From contig OW799233.1 in the NCBI GenBank assembly GCA_941918925.1, positions 40,090,473-40,154,472 of the forward strand: a DNA stretch of 64,000 bases, written 5' to 3'. A program made the translations under genes and the position numbers. A model generated the notes under the pieces. That model did not search any database and was not told the origin of the DNA. It saw only the letters and a list, made by a program, of their open reading frames with translations. Every line of letters begins with the position of its first letter. The stretch's first letter is position 1. Origin of the DNA: Phyto melanocephala. Its lineage: Eukaryota; Arthropoda; Insecta; Diptera; Rhinophoridae. Shown piece after piece: positions 10,886 to 20,705 of the stretch.

Positions 10886-10982
10886 ACAATTGAGAGCATT
10901 ATATTCGACTGTGTGTGTTATTATTTTGTTAGTCATTATGGAATAATCTCTTTATAATAAAATATGTATCACTTCCTTTCTA
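10886..10982 (+). mobile_element. 5' fragment of a DINE-1-like element carrying a MITE
   Basis: Decayed head (AACAATTGAGAGCATTATAT) followed by the body up to CACTTCCTTTCTA, where the MITE starts at the usual position. Beyond the MITE no DINE-1 sequence follows; the duplicated IR copy 2 flank begins instead, so the element is truncated at the duplication boundary. Confidence 0.6.
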
Positions 10983-11575
10983 GAGGGTGGTTAAATTTTA
11001 AGGGCCGATGCTGAATGTGAACTACACCTAGACGTCAAATTTTTTTATTACATTTCATTTGACATTTCTCAATTTCAATCTAACTCAATGTGAACCATGG
11101 AAAGGTGCACAATCGAGCTACGGATTAAAGCTATTCAGGATTTTTATGAAAATGGGCGTTCTAATCAAAATGCATTTTGTACACTTCGTAATTCTTTTGA
11201 TCAACATAATCGTTCAAATTCGTCCACAATCGGGAGAATTGTAAAAAATATATAAATTTCAGCAAAACAGGTCTGTATGAAATGTGAGAACATCTGTGAA
11301 TGCCTTCTTAGTTCGTTGAACGGAAAACATTGCTGTTTTTCGCGATAGTGTGGTAAAATAGCAGTCAACCTCGACTCACCATCGTGCCCAACAGTTGAAC
11401 ATCAACATTGTCATGAAAATTTGAACCATCGGATGGAGGTCGCTGGCCGATATTTAGTTCCATACATAATTGAACCATACCAATATTATCATTACAAAAT
11501 GGAATAAGAATAGTTTTCTAAAAAATTTGTGTTTTATTCAAAATCAACGTCGGCCCATAAAATTTAACCACCCTT
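10983..11575 (+). mobile_element. Mariner-derived MITE with transposase remnants
   Basis: Terminal inverted repeats GAGGGTGGTTAAATTTTAAG and CTTAAAATTTAACCACCCTT-like (slightly degraded here), TA target. From ATG 11096 it codes a transposase N-terminal helix-turn-helix (IKAIQDFYENGRSNQN, then STIGRIV), and just before the 3' end a C-terminal piece resembling HLADILFHT. The DDE catalytic core is gone, so it is an internally deleted copy of a Tc1/mariner-superfamily element of the kind with a DUF4817-type N-terminus. Sister copies: 14475, 26778, 47982 and 34099. Confidence 0.85.
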
Positions 11576-11577
11576 AT

Positions 11578-12077
11578 AAAACATACAAAAAGAATAAGCA
11601 ACTATCTACGCAATAGAATTTTTAAATAAATTGCATCCTCCTGTATTACCATCGCTAAATACGGAACATTACATCTTTCAAGTCTTAACCTGTACAACAA
11701 ATTTGGAAATGAGTTTTAAAGATACTCAATGAAAGACTTAAAAATAAGAAAGTTCTTTTTCTGAAATAAATTTTCAAATCGTCTGGCCTCCAATTCTTGA
11801 TTGTTTCAAACTCACACACCCTCCACAATCTAGGTTGCGTGCTGAAAGATAGATAGCTGTTAAATAGTCAATCACTCACGTCAAAGTTGTTCATTAAAAT
11901 TAGTCGAATGTAAGCAAGACGTAAATTTAAAAAATTATTGTAAAATGACAATTTTGTCCAGCCGCACATAAAAAGGCCTTCACTAGTTGGTTTCCAAATA
12001 TCAAACCGAAAAAATTTTTATCGAATCTCCTCAATAAGTATTTTAAATAAAACAACAATATTTACAATAAATACATT
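11578..12077 (-). repeat. Duplicated 3' flank of IR copy 2
   Basis: Matches 23430-23926 downstream of copy 4 and, from 11904, bases 1-173 downstream of copy 1. Landmarks are CAATAGAATTTTTAAATAAA, CCCTCCACAATCTAGGTTGC and AAAAAGGCCTTCACTAGTTG. It sets one edge of the segmental duplication. Confidence 0.8.
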
Positions 12078-13919
12078 TTATTTTTTAAGCATTTTGTGAA
12101 CAATCAATTCTAGTATAAAAACTATAATTGCAAATACAATTGATAATGTAAAGAAAATCCAAACCCAATAAAGATCCTCCACACACAATGGCTTATTCAA
12201 AACGGGATTTGAAATATTTACAGGAATAGCCGTTCCAGTTGCAACTACATCTTCGTATGATTTACTCATCCAATAATTCAAGAGACCAGACTGCAATGTA
12301 TTTAGTATAATATCATTATAACGTTGAATAAAATATGAGTTTGAAACGAGCGGAATAGAAGACAGCGCCATTGTATTGAGGCACATTTTTGAAGAGTAGC
12401 GAAAAAATTTCTCATTGAAATAATTTTGCAAATTATCGTAGTAAAACATTTTTGAGCTGACTGTCGGATAAGCAAAACGACGGTCAAACGAATCACGCAA
12501 GCGGAAATATTCTGCAATACTTTCCACCAAATACAATTTAGGATACAAAAAAGACAAGGACCCATTTGTTGAATTATGTACAAAATCTAATTCGTTTTTG
12601 CCTAAAGCCAGCCTTATAGGTGATTTAGCCAAGTCTTCGTAGGTATTTATTTCTGGCTCTAACGGAGGTTTGGTTAAATACGAATTTAAGTGAGAACCAA
12701 AAATAGTGTAAATTGTTAAACCTGACAGCATTAACATTGAGTAAATAAGTTTGAGTGAAGTTATTTCGTAGACGGAATAAACGAAACTCTGAGCCAATAC
12801 TCCACGAATTGCAATGTCGTTTACTAAGATTTCCGGCCATTTATAACGCCAATTGTTGCAATATTTGCGGCAAAAGGCCAAATAAAACACAACTGTGAAT
12901 GTTACAATCAGTACTACGGCAATACGGACTACCTGCGATTGTAAGACCATAAGAAACATGTCTTTAAATTTTAAAGGTTTTTCCATCGGTAGTAGCAGGC
13001 AATATTTTGATATTTCAAATGGATAGGTAAAATCGTTGAAGTCCGTGTTAAAGCCCAAAAACAGAGAACTAACCGGTAGGTCTAGAGAGTAATTACTTAC
13101 ATAGGTCCTAATGTCCCTGTAATCCACGATTACATCATGGGGCACTTTGATTGGAAAATAAAGAGAAGCATTCAAAGTCTCTGCTATTGCTCGTACAAAA
13201 CGTCCCATATAACCATTAAGTACAGTTTCATTTTTGTCATTTAAATATTCCATGGCGTGTGGTTTCGAGTGATCTGCAATCGTGCGCAACTTGTATCCTC
13301 TTAAATCTCTTAAACGATCTGGTAGCAAAGGGAACGCCTTGCTATTTGGATCATATACTCCCAATTCCATTTCAAATACTGGAAAAATAGTATATTGCGC
13401 ATATATGCGGGATGTATGGAAATCTTTAAAAATTACCGCCACATTAAGCATTTTCAATTTCTGGCAATAGCGGAAGAAACCATCTAGTTGCTTTAAGTCC
13501 ACTGCCTCACTCAAAAGTTCAATTGAAATGATTATTCTTGTGTAACGCATATTATCAAGAATTTTTGCCAGTTGCTCCAAGATATTGTAATTGTATGATG
13601 TCATGCATACTACTGAGATAATTTGATTATTGAAATATTTTCGATATGAATCTGTTTTATTTCCAGTTATAACAGTTATAGGCATCTCCTGAAGCTTAAA
13701 ATGTTCCAAAATATTATGGCAATACTGATGTTTGTTGCCTTCGTTCAGTATTAAAACGCCCTCATACACTTTTTGTTCCAATAATTTTCTAAGGATGTCT
13801 TCGTGAAACTTTTGCTCTATTTTGAAATTTTCTATTTCATTATCGGTTATTATATTATGAGACATACCCCTAGTATGTTCTTTAGTAAAGAATAACACAA
13901 TTAAAAGTGTTTTCAGCAT
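12078..13919 (-). CDS. Divergent ionotropic receptor, copy 2 (intact)
   Basis: 613 codons, same domain order and start as copy 1. All transmembrane segments and the pore region are intact. It is very close to copies 1 and 4, with most differences scattered, but one block of S1 differs strongly. At residues about 271-292 copies 1 and 4 read GLVNNHSLDIPVSVLPQLL, whereas copy 2 has TYVSNYSLDLPVSSLFLGF. Smaller clusters of change lie near residues 445-450 and 516-521 of S2. These fall in the ligand-binding halves, so copy 2 may differ in ligand tuning (inference). It is divergently oriented to copy 3, with 4.2 kb of mobile DNA between them. Confidence 0.9.
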   Translation of the reverse strand: MLKTLLIVLFFTKEHTRGMSHNIITDNEIENFKIEQKFHEDILRKLLEQKVYEGVLILNEGNKHQYCHNILEHFKLQEMPITVITGNKTDSYRKYFNNQIISVVCMTSYNYNILEQLAKILDNMRYTRIIISIELLSEAVDLKQLDGFFRYCQKLKMLNVAVIFKDFHTSRIYAQYTIFPVFEMELGVYDPNSKAFPLLPDRLRDLRGYKLRTIADHSKPHAMEYLNDKNETVLNGYMGRFVRAIAETLNASLYFPIKVPHDVIVDYRDIRTYVSNYSLDLPVSSLFLGFNTDFNDFTYPFEISKYCLLLPMEKPLKFKDMFLMVLQSQVVRIAVVLIVTFTVVFYLAFCRKYCNNWRYKWPEILVNDIAIRGVLAQSFVYSVYEITSLKLIYSMLMLSGLTIYTIFGSHLNSYLTKPPLEPEINTYEDLAKSPIRLALGKNELDFVHNSTNGSLSFLYPKLYLVESIAEYFRLRDSFDRRFAYPTVSSKMFYYDNLQNYFNEKFFRYSSKMCLNTMALSSIPLVSNSYFIQRYNDIILNTLQSGLLNYWMSKSYEDVVATGTAIPVNISNPVLNKPLCVEDLYWVWIFFTLSIVFAIIVFILELIVHKMLKK

Positions 13920-14329
13920 TTCGATAGATTTATTTCACTTCCGTAGCGCCGATGTTATAACTAAATTGAATTCAACTCATCCTTAATATTTTATACAAAC
14001 ATTTTCTTTAGAAAAGTATTATTTTAGTTTTTGTTATGGCACCTATTGTTAACAGGCTTTTGTATTTATAACATACATATTACATTTGAATTAGTAACAG
14101 TAATTATTGCTTAGAAAAGTACAAAGTATATGATTTTTCAAAATATAACTCCTCACAAGCCATATAATATTAAAGCAGTTTCCGACATATTCTAATAGGC
14201 TTTTTTCTCGTCAGGCAACTGTCAGTTTTATTTACTTAGTAGGTCAGAAAGTTCATGTACATAAGTGTATTCATAAGTATGCAAAATATTTTATAAAAAT
14301 GTTTCAGTTTTGATGAATATTTAATGATA
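13920..14329 (-). promoter_or_regulatory. Core promoter and 5' flank of IR copy 2
   Basis: TATA box starting at 13995 and initiator A at 13967 on the minus strand, 28 bases apart as in copies 1 and 4. The conserved flank is cut at 14330, where a DINE-1-like element begins, so this gene has the shortest conserved upstream region of copies 1, 2 and 4. Confidence 0.7.
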
Positions 14330-16449
14330 AACAAGTAAGAGCACTATATTCGGCTGTGCCGAATCTTTTATACCCACCACCAATTTTGTGTACATTTAAA
14401 GCACAATATTTATTATTTTGTTAATCGCTATGGAATAATTTCTTTATAATAAAATATGTATCACTTTCTTTGTAGAGGGTGGTTAAATTTTAAGGGCACA
14501 TGTTGAAGGTGAACTACACCTAGACTTTAAATTTGTTTTCTGCATTTCACTTGACATTTCTCAATTTTAAACTTACTCAATTTGATCCGTGGAAAGATAC
14601 GCAAATGAGCAACGCTTTAAAGTTATTCAGGTTTTTTATAAAAATGGGCGTTCAAATCAAAATGCATTTTGTGCACTTCGTAATTCTTTTGATCAACATA
14701 ATGATTCAAATTCGATCGGGAGAATTGTAAAAAATATTTAAATTTCTGCAAAACAGGTCTATATAAAATGTTAGAAAATCTGTGAATGCCTTCTTAGCTC
14801 GTTGAATGGGGACCCCTGCTGTTTTTTGCAGTCAACCTCGACTCATCATCATGCCCAACAATTGAGCATCAACATTGTCATTGAAAATTTGGACCATCAG
14901 ATAGAGGAGTAGCGCCACGGATGGGGGAGCCATTTGGCCGATATTTTGTTAAATACATAATTGGACCATACAAATATTATCATTATAAAAAGAAATGATA
15001 ATAATTTCTTAAATAATTTGTGTTTTATTTAAAATCAACATCGGTCCTTAAAATTTGATCACCCTTAATAACTTCGATATGATAGTAAAATGTTTTCGTA
15101 AATTTAGTCTTTTAGTGAAAGTGGGCGTTAAACTAGGCATGTTAATAAAGCTTCTGCTAATAAATACAACTTAGATATTTCAATATAGTCCTTTATTTTC
15201 CCAAAAACTTTGTGAATAGAGAAATTAAATGAATTTAAGATAAACCGTTATATGGGAGGTAGGCGTTAAAGTGGGCGTGTCACCTTAACTTTTTGGCACA
15301 ACAATAACATTGATTAGAAGGATATATACGTAATTTTGGCGGTTTTATGAGCTTTTAAATTTCATTAACGGTAGATTACGTGAAAAGTGGGCGTCATAGT
15401 AGGCGTGTTAAAGTTGTTTTTGCGAATAAGTACAACTTAGGTGTTTCAATATAGTCCTTTGTTATTCCAAAATCTTTATTAATAGAGAAATTATATGAAT
15501 TTTAAGTAAAACGTTATATGGGAGGTGGGCGTAAAAGTTGGCGTAGTACCTTAATTTTCTGGCACAGTAATGGCATTGCCTAGGGGGATATACGTAGCAA
15601 ATTTTATCATCACACCTCCAATTTTGTCGGTTTTTTGAGCTTTTAAATTTCATTAACGGTAGATAACGTTAAAAGTGGGCGTTATAGTAGGCGTTCAAAG
15701 TTATATTTGCTAATGAGTGCAACCTAGATGTTTCAATATAGTCCCTTATTATTCCAAAATCTTTATTCATAGAGAAATTATATGAATTTTAGGTAAAACG
15801 TTATATGGGAGGTGGGCGTAAAAGTGGGCGTGTCAATTGATTTTCCGTTATAACAAAGCTTCTCACCAAAAAGCAAAGTGTGCAAAATTTCAGAATCGTA
15901 CATCCAATTTTGTCCGTTTTATTAGGTTTTAAATTTAAAATATACTGAAAAATACACTGCGCGGTATAAATTTTCGTACATTTTGATCTATAACTTCTTT
16001 CCTAATGCATAGATTTAAAAAATTTTTAGGGAGAAATATTGCTTTGGCTTGAGATATATATATTTGAAGTTTAATGACTGTACGTTATTGCGTTTGGACA
16101 CAATTCCATTTTATTCGATGTTCGAAGGACACGGTTTTTTCGACCTACTCTTGCTTTTCGAGCTATAACTCTGTTCCTAATATTCCGATTTAGCCCATTT
16201 TCAATACCAAACCTTGTCTATAAGAAAGATTCTGGCAAAATTTGAGCCTTCTAGCTTTTTTGGTGCGACCTCTATCGTGCTTTCAACAGACGGAAAGACG
16301 GAACGACATAGCTAGATCGTCATTAAATCAAACCTAAATTTAGAATATATATACATTATGGGGTATAAAATGGATATTTCGATGTGTTACAAACGGAATG
16401 ACAAAATTAATATACCCCCACCATTTTTTTTGGTGGCGGGTGTAAAAAG
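14330..16449 (+). mobile_element. INE-1/DINE-1-like element carrying a MITE
   Basis: Complete copy: AACAAGTAAGAGCACTATAT, the hairpin ATTCGGCTGTGCCGAAT, TTTTATACCCACCACC, the body, then at least five GTGGGCGT/GTAGGCGT monomers (15120, 15260, 15385, 15525, 15675, 15805), AAAATACACTGCGCGG, TTCGATGTTCGAAGGACACG, an ACAGACGG run, and the tail GGTGGCGGGTGTAAAAAG. A 592-bp MITE is nested at 14475-15066. No protein is encoded. This is the organisation of Helentron-associated INEs. Confidence 0.8.
14475..15066 (+). mobile_element. Mariner-derived MITE nested in a DINE-1-like element
   Basis: Same ends and helix-turn-helix remnant as the copy at 10983. It sits after CACTTTCTTTGTA and before ATAACTTCGATATG, exactly the position used at 26778 and 47982. 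The 3' inverted repeat is altered to TTTGATCACCCTT. Confidence 0.85.
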
Positions 16450-16554
16450 TTAAAGAGCAATGGGCATAAGTGCGACTTTTCTTACTTTAAAGGTAGTTTT
16501 TGAGTATTTATTTGTATATGTAAAATATGGGGTTTTTGATCCTGTTGGTAAAAA

Positions 16555-17068
16555 ATGTATCTCTACAATTACAATTTATCTCTCATCTCCTTTTCTCATT
16601 ATTACACATAAGTCACTTGGACCCCTTGTGCTTTAAGCCCCTTAATTTGTGATATGTAGCTGATTAACATCATTTATTTTGTTTGGATGTACTATTTCAA
16701 TGTACTATCGCATTCTAATCTAAGAAATATGGATTATTATATAAATGAACTTTGTTACATTAGATACTCATTATAACTGAAACCTCTTTATAAAATACTT
16801 ATTGAAGACACTTTTACATGAACTTTCTGGCCTACTAAGTAAATAAAGCTGACAGTTACGTGACGGGAAAAAAAGCATATTAGAATATGTCGGAAACTGC
16901 TTTAATATTATATGGCTTGTGAGGAGTTATATTTTGAAAAATCATATGCCTTTTACTTTTCAAAGCAATAATTACTGTGATATGTAATAAATACAAAAGC
17001 GTATTAACACTAAGTGCCATACCTAATATTAAATTAATACTTTTTGAAGTTCGTGTTTCTATAAAATA
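16555..17068 (+). promoter_or_regulatory. Duplicated 5' flank of IR copy 3, up to its TATA box
   Basis: Plus-strand counterpart of the minus-strand flanks of copies 1, 2 and 4; the block TCATGTAAAAGT...CTTTCTGGCC...GAGGAGTTATA is shared. It ends with TATAAAA at 17060-17066, immediately interrupted by a Helitron at 17069. The flank resumes at 18049 with TTAAGGATGAGTTG. Confidence 0.75.
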
Positions 17069-18048
17069 CTAGCTGACCCAGCGAACTTCGTACCGCCCCA
17101 TAGTCAACTACATTCATCGTTTCGCGTTGCTCATCGTTTGACTTGCTCTTGTTTTTCTTTGACTTGCAGCATTACGGACTTAAGTCGCAGAACCTATTTT
17201 TTTGTAAAAGTATCAAAATGGTCTATCAAAAGTTTCCAACACTATATTAATTTGACTTAACTTGTTGAACCAACAATTCAAAAAAAAAAAAAAAACACAC
17301 AGTACAAATTATCCTGTAGAAACCAATGTGAAAAGTACACTAAGAAATGATGATAATATTAGTATGGTTCAATTATGTATGGAACAAAATATCGGCCAAA
17401 TGGCCACCGCGATCTCGGCGGCACAGCTTTATACGCGCCAATTTAACTATATCGAAATGAACCCTATCAATATAGGTTTTTAATGAAAGGCAATACTACA
17501 AACTATGAAATATATTCAAATCCAATATGACGTCCTAAAGCTGCCTTAATATCATTTGATTTTTCATCTGAGTTGAGCTATTAAACATCAATTTAAAGCT
17601 TTCCTAGCATTAACAAAATATAAAATTTATTAGATTTGACTTAATTATATTTGTGGGAAGCTACACTAATTGGAAAAATAAAAGAATATACTTCTGGAGG
17701 TTAATCAGTTGTTAAACTTAAATAACAAATTAAATAGTGTAACGATTACATAAAAAAACACCGGATGCATGGGGTAAATGAATTATGTAGGTATTTTGTT
17801 ATTATAAGTCCGACCACAGACCAACTCCGACCGATATATTTGCAAAGAGCATGTAAACTACTTTTCTTTGTTTTAATGGCAACTACATGAATATTACTGC
17901 CAGTGACATATTATTATTATTTTCTTACATAAGAACCTTCTCCTAATAATAACAAATACAACAAAAAAAGAATTAGTGAAATCGGTCCAGCCATTCACGC
18001 GTGATGCCGTAACCAAGAGAAAAAGGGATTCATTTTTATATATATAGA
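17069..18048 (-). mobile_element. Helitron inserted in the core promoter of IR copy 3
   Basis: Minus-strand element starting TCTATATATATAAAAATGAA (at 18048) and ending with GGTCAGCTAG (at 17069), between A17068 and T18049. Copies 1, 2 and 4 carry the unoccupied site ATAAAATATTAAGG, so the boundaries and lack of target duplication are proved inside this window. Its termini belong to a different Helitron subfamily from the four shorter copies. It contains an A16-type run at 17280 and a 73-codon plus-strand frame without recognisable motif. No Rep/helicase. Confidence 0.92.
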
Positions 18049-18115
18049 TTAAGGATGAGTTGAATTCAATTTAGTTATAACATCGTCGCTAAGGAAGTAA
18101 AATAAATCTATCGAA
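18037..18115 (+). promoter_or_regulatory. Possible replacement TATA box and initiator of IR copy 3
   Basis: The outermost bases of the Helitron give TATATATATA at 18037-18046. The initiator TCA retained from the ancestral promoter has its A at 18068, 29-31 bases downstream. The ancestral TATA-initiator spacing in copies 1, 2 and 4 is 28. The element thus removed the native TATA box and supplied an AT-rich substitute at nearly the right place. Function is inference. Confidence 0.5.
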
Positions 18116-19942
18116 ATGCTGAAAACGCTTTTAATTGTATTATTCTTTACTAAAGAATATACTAGGGGTATGTCTTATAATATAATAAACGACAATGAAA
18201 TAGAAAATTACGAAATAGAGCAAAAGTTTCACGGAGTCATTCTTAGAAAATTATTGGAACAAAAGGTGTATGAGGGCGTTTTAATACTGAACGAAGGCAA
18301 CAAACATCAGTATTGCCATAATATTTTGGAACATTTTAAACTTCAGGAGATGCCTATAACTGTAATAACTGGAAATAAGACAGACTCATATCGCAAATAT
18401 TTCAACAGTCAAATTATCTCTATAGTATGCACGACATCATACAATTACAATATCTTGGAGCAACTGGCAAAAATTCTTGATAATATGCGTTACACAAGAA
18501 TAATCATTTCAATTGAACTTTTGAGTGAGGCAGTGGACTTAAAACAACTAGATGGTTTCTTCCGCTATTGCCAGAAATTGAAAATGCTTATTGTGGCGGT
18601 AATTTTTAAAAATTTCCATACATCCCGCAAATATGCGCAATATACTATTTTTCCAGTATTTGAAATGGAGTTGGGAGTATATGATCCAAATAGCAAGGCA
18701 TTCCCTTTGCTACCGGAACGTTTACGGGACTTAAAAGGCTACAAGTTGCGCACGATAGCAGATCATACAAAACCACGAGCCATGGAATATTATAATGAGA
18801 AAAACGAAACTGTACTCAGTGGGTATTTATCACGTTTAATACAAGCGATGACTGAAGTTTTAAATGCATCTCTTTACTTTCCTGTTAAAATTCCACATAA
18901 CCGTATAGTAGCACATATTGACACCTGGGCATACATAACAAATTCGTCCCTCGATATACCAATTACTACGTTTTATATGTTCGAAACAGAAGACCATAAT
19001 GATTATTCCTATCCTGTTGATATATATAAGTTTTGCTTCTTATTAAACCCGGCAGAACCCTTCGAGTTTAAGGAGATATTCCTTATAGCTTTACAATCAC
19101 AGGTATTGTCTATAGCCATGTTATTAATTTTGATATTTACCGTGGTTTTCTTCTTGGAATTTTGTACGAAAGGCAAGTATCATTGGCCGGAAATCCTAGT
19201 TAACGAAGTGGCCATACGTGGCGTGTTGGGACAGACCTTCTTTATTTTCGTTTACAGAAAACTTTCACAAAAACTTATTTATTCATTTTTACTATTGAGT
19301 GGTTTAACCATCTCGACGCTTTTTGGTTCATACATGAATTCATATATAACAGAGCCCCCTCTACAACCCGAAATAAACAGCTATCAAGATTTGGCTAAAT
19401 CCCATTTAAAAGTGGCTGTAAATTCGTTGCAGTTTCAATATTTCAAAAATATAACAAATGGCTCCTTGTCGTACTTGTATCCCAAAGTTTATGTAGTCTC
19501 AGAATATTCAGAATTAATAAGTTTACTTGAAACGTTTGATCGTAATTATGTTTTTCTCACTGCCACCACAATACTAACTTACTACAATGGCATGTTTTTT
19601 TTTTAAAAGAAAATTTTTCGTGTTTCTGCACGAATGTGCCCGAATGATATGTTGCAGTTTGCTCTGCCACTCGGCTCAAATTCATATTTTATACCACGCA
19701 TTAACGAAATTTTGCTGAATGTAATGCAGTCTGGCCTGTTTGATTATTGGAAGACTAAATCGTATTTGGATGCGGTTGCTGCTGGACGGGCCATATCTAT
19801 CAACATATCAGATCCAGTTAATGACAGACCATTTTATGTCGAAGATCTTTATTGGGTTTGGTTTTATTATCTGATATCAATTACTTTTGCGGCAATAGTG
19901 TTTATACTGGAACTCCTATTTAATAGAATATTTAATAAGTAA
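18116..19942 (+). pseudogene. Ionotropic receptor copy 3, one premature stop codon
   Basis: Open for 496 codons, then TAA at 19604-19606, then 111 more codons in the same frame to the normal stop at 19942, with no other lesion. The stop lies in a T10 tract between the middle and end of S2; the downstream part keeps the end of S2 (MCPNDMLQFALPL...) and M4 (LYWVWFYYLIS). Residues about 1-225 are nearly identical to the other copies, while later residues differ widely and three or four residues are lost after M1 (FCTKGKYHWPEILV). Options are a young pseudogene, a homopolymer sequencing error, or a read-through pseudo-pseudogene as known for D. sechellia Ir75a. If translation stops at 497 the product lacks M4 and should not form a normal channel. 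Confidence 0.85.
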
Positions 19943-20300
19943 AATAATTTGTTCAATTTTATATTGTATGCATGTGCAAATATTTACTAATTTTGTTTTG
20001 CTCTTAAAATATTTCAGCTGTGTATACGCAAAGGCTTAAATAAACAAGTAAATAAATGTTGTAAATATGGAAGTGAAATGATATCAATTTAGCTGAAGCC
20101 GCACCGTTGTATTGTATTACCTTAAAAAAGTCGAGTTTTTGTAATTCAGTTAATGCTTACATTTTACAACAGATCTTTTAAAAAATATACTTTGTGAAAG
20201 AAAAAATTATTTTAGCTGCCTATGAAAATCCGTTGAGTACTTAAGGAGTTGTAATCGTTGCTACTTAAGGTCGCTTCTGGGAAAGTGGACCAGCGATTAA
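19943..20300. other. 3' flank of IR copy 3, no other feature
   Basis: AT-rich; not shared with the 3' flanks of copies 1, 2 and 4, so the duplication of copy 3 had a different downstream edge or the flank has been replaced. Confidence 0.45.
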
Positions 20301-20705
20301 CTTACAGGTGCCGATTTGGCCCAAAAAGTCATCTTTTCAGATGAAGCTCATTTTGATTTTGGTGGGTATGTAAACAAGCAAAATTGTCGTATTTGGGGCA
20401 CCGAAAACCTGTACGCATACATTCAGCCGATACACCCAAAAGGAGACACTGTTTGGTGCGGATTTTGGTCCAGAGGCATAATTGGGCCATTTTTCTTCGA
20501 AAAGCAAGGAGTGGCCGTTGCAGTCAATGGTGAGCGTTATCTGGCCATGTTGAGCGAATTTTTGTTCACTAAAATTGAAGAGGAGGATAAAGGCAACATT
20601 TGGTTTAAACAGGACGGCACTACGTGCCACACAGCCGAAGCTGCACTCGATGTTTTGCGCCCTGTTCCAAAAAAAAAGTTATTTGGCGGACCCTTCAAAT
20701 AAAAG
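20301..20705 (+). pseudogene. Tc1/mariner-superfamily transposase relic (middle part)
   Basis: Frame with the first catalytic Asp in FSDEAHF, then the family stretch GYVNKQNCRIWG, VWCGFWSRGIIGPFFF, VNGERY and the second catalytic Asp in WFKQDGTTCHTAE. It stops before the DLTPLDYFLW segment that holds the third acidic residue. The reading frame lacks the N-terminal helix-turn-helix. It is therefore a fragment of a DDE transposase of the group with a DUF4817-type N-terminus. The copy at 38153 shares the same abrupt start before the catalytic core. Confidence 0.8.

Noticed and set aside
11059..11244. Frames inside the MITEs (also 14533, 26854 and 48131)
   Set aside because: They run in a different frame or strand from the transposase remnant and contain the inverted-repeat neighbourhood; no independent gene.
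18116..19942. Frameshift in IR copy 3
   Set aside because: At first it looked frameshifted because the two open segments are listed apart. Counting shows they are in the same frame (1518 bases between starts), so it is a single nonsense codon.
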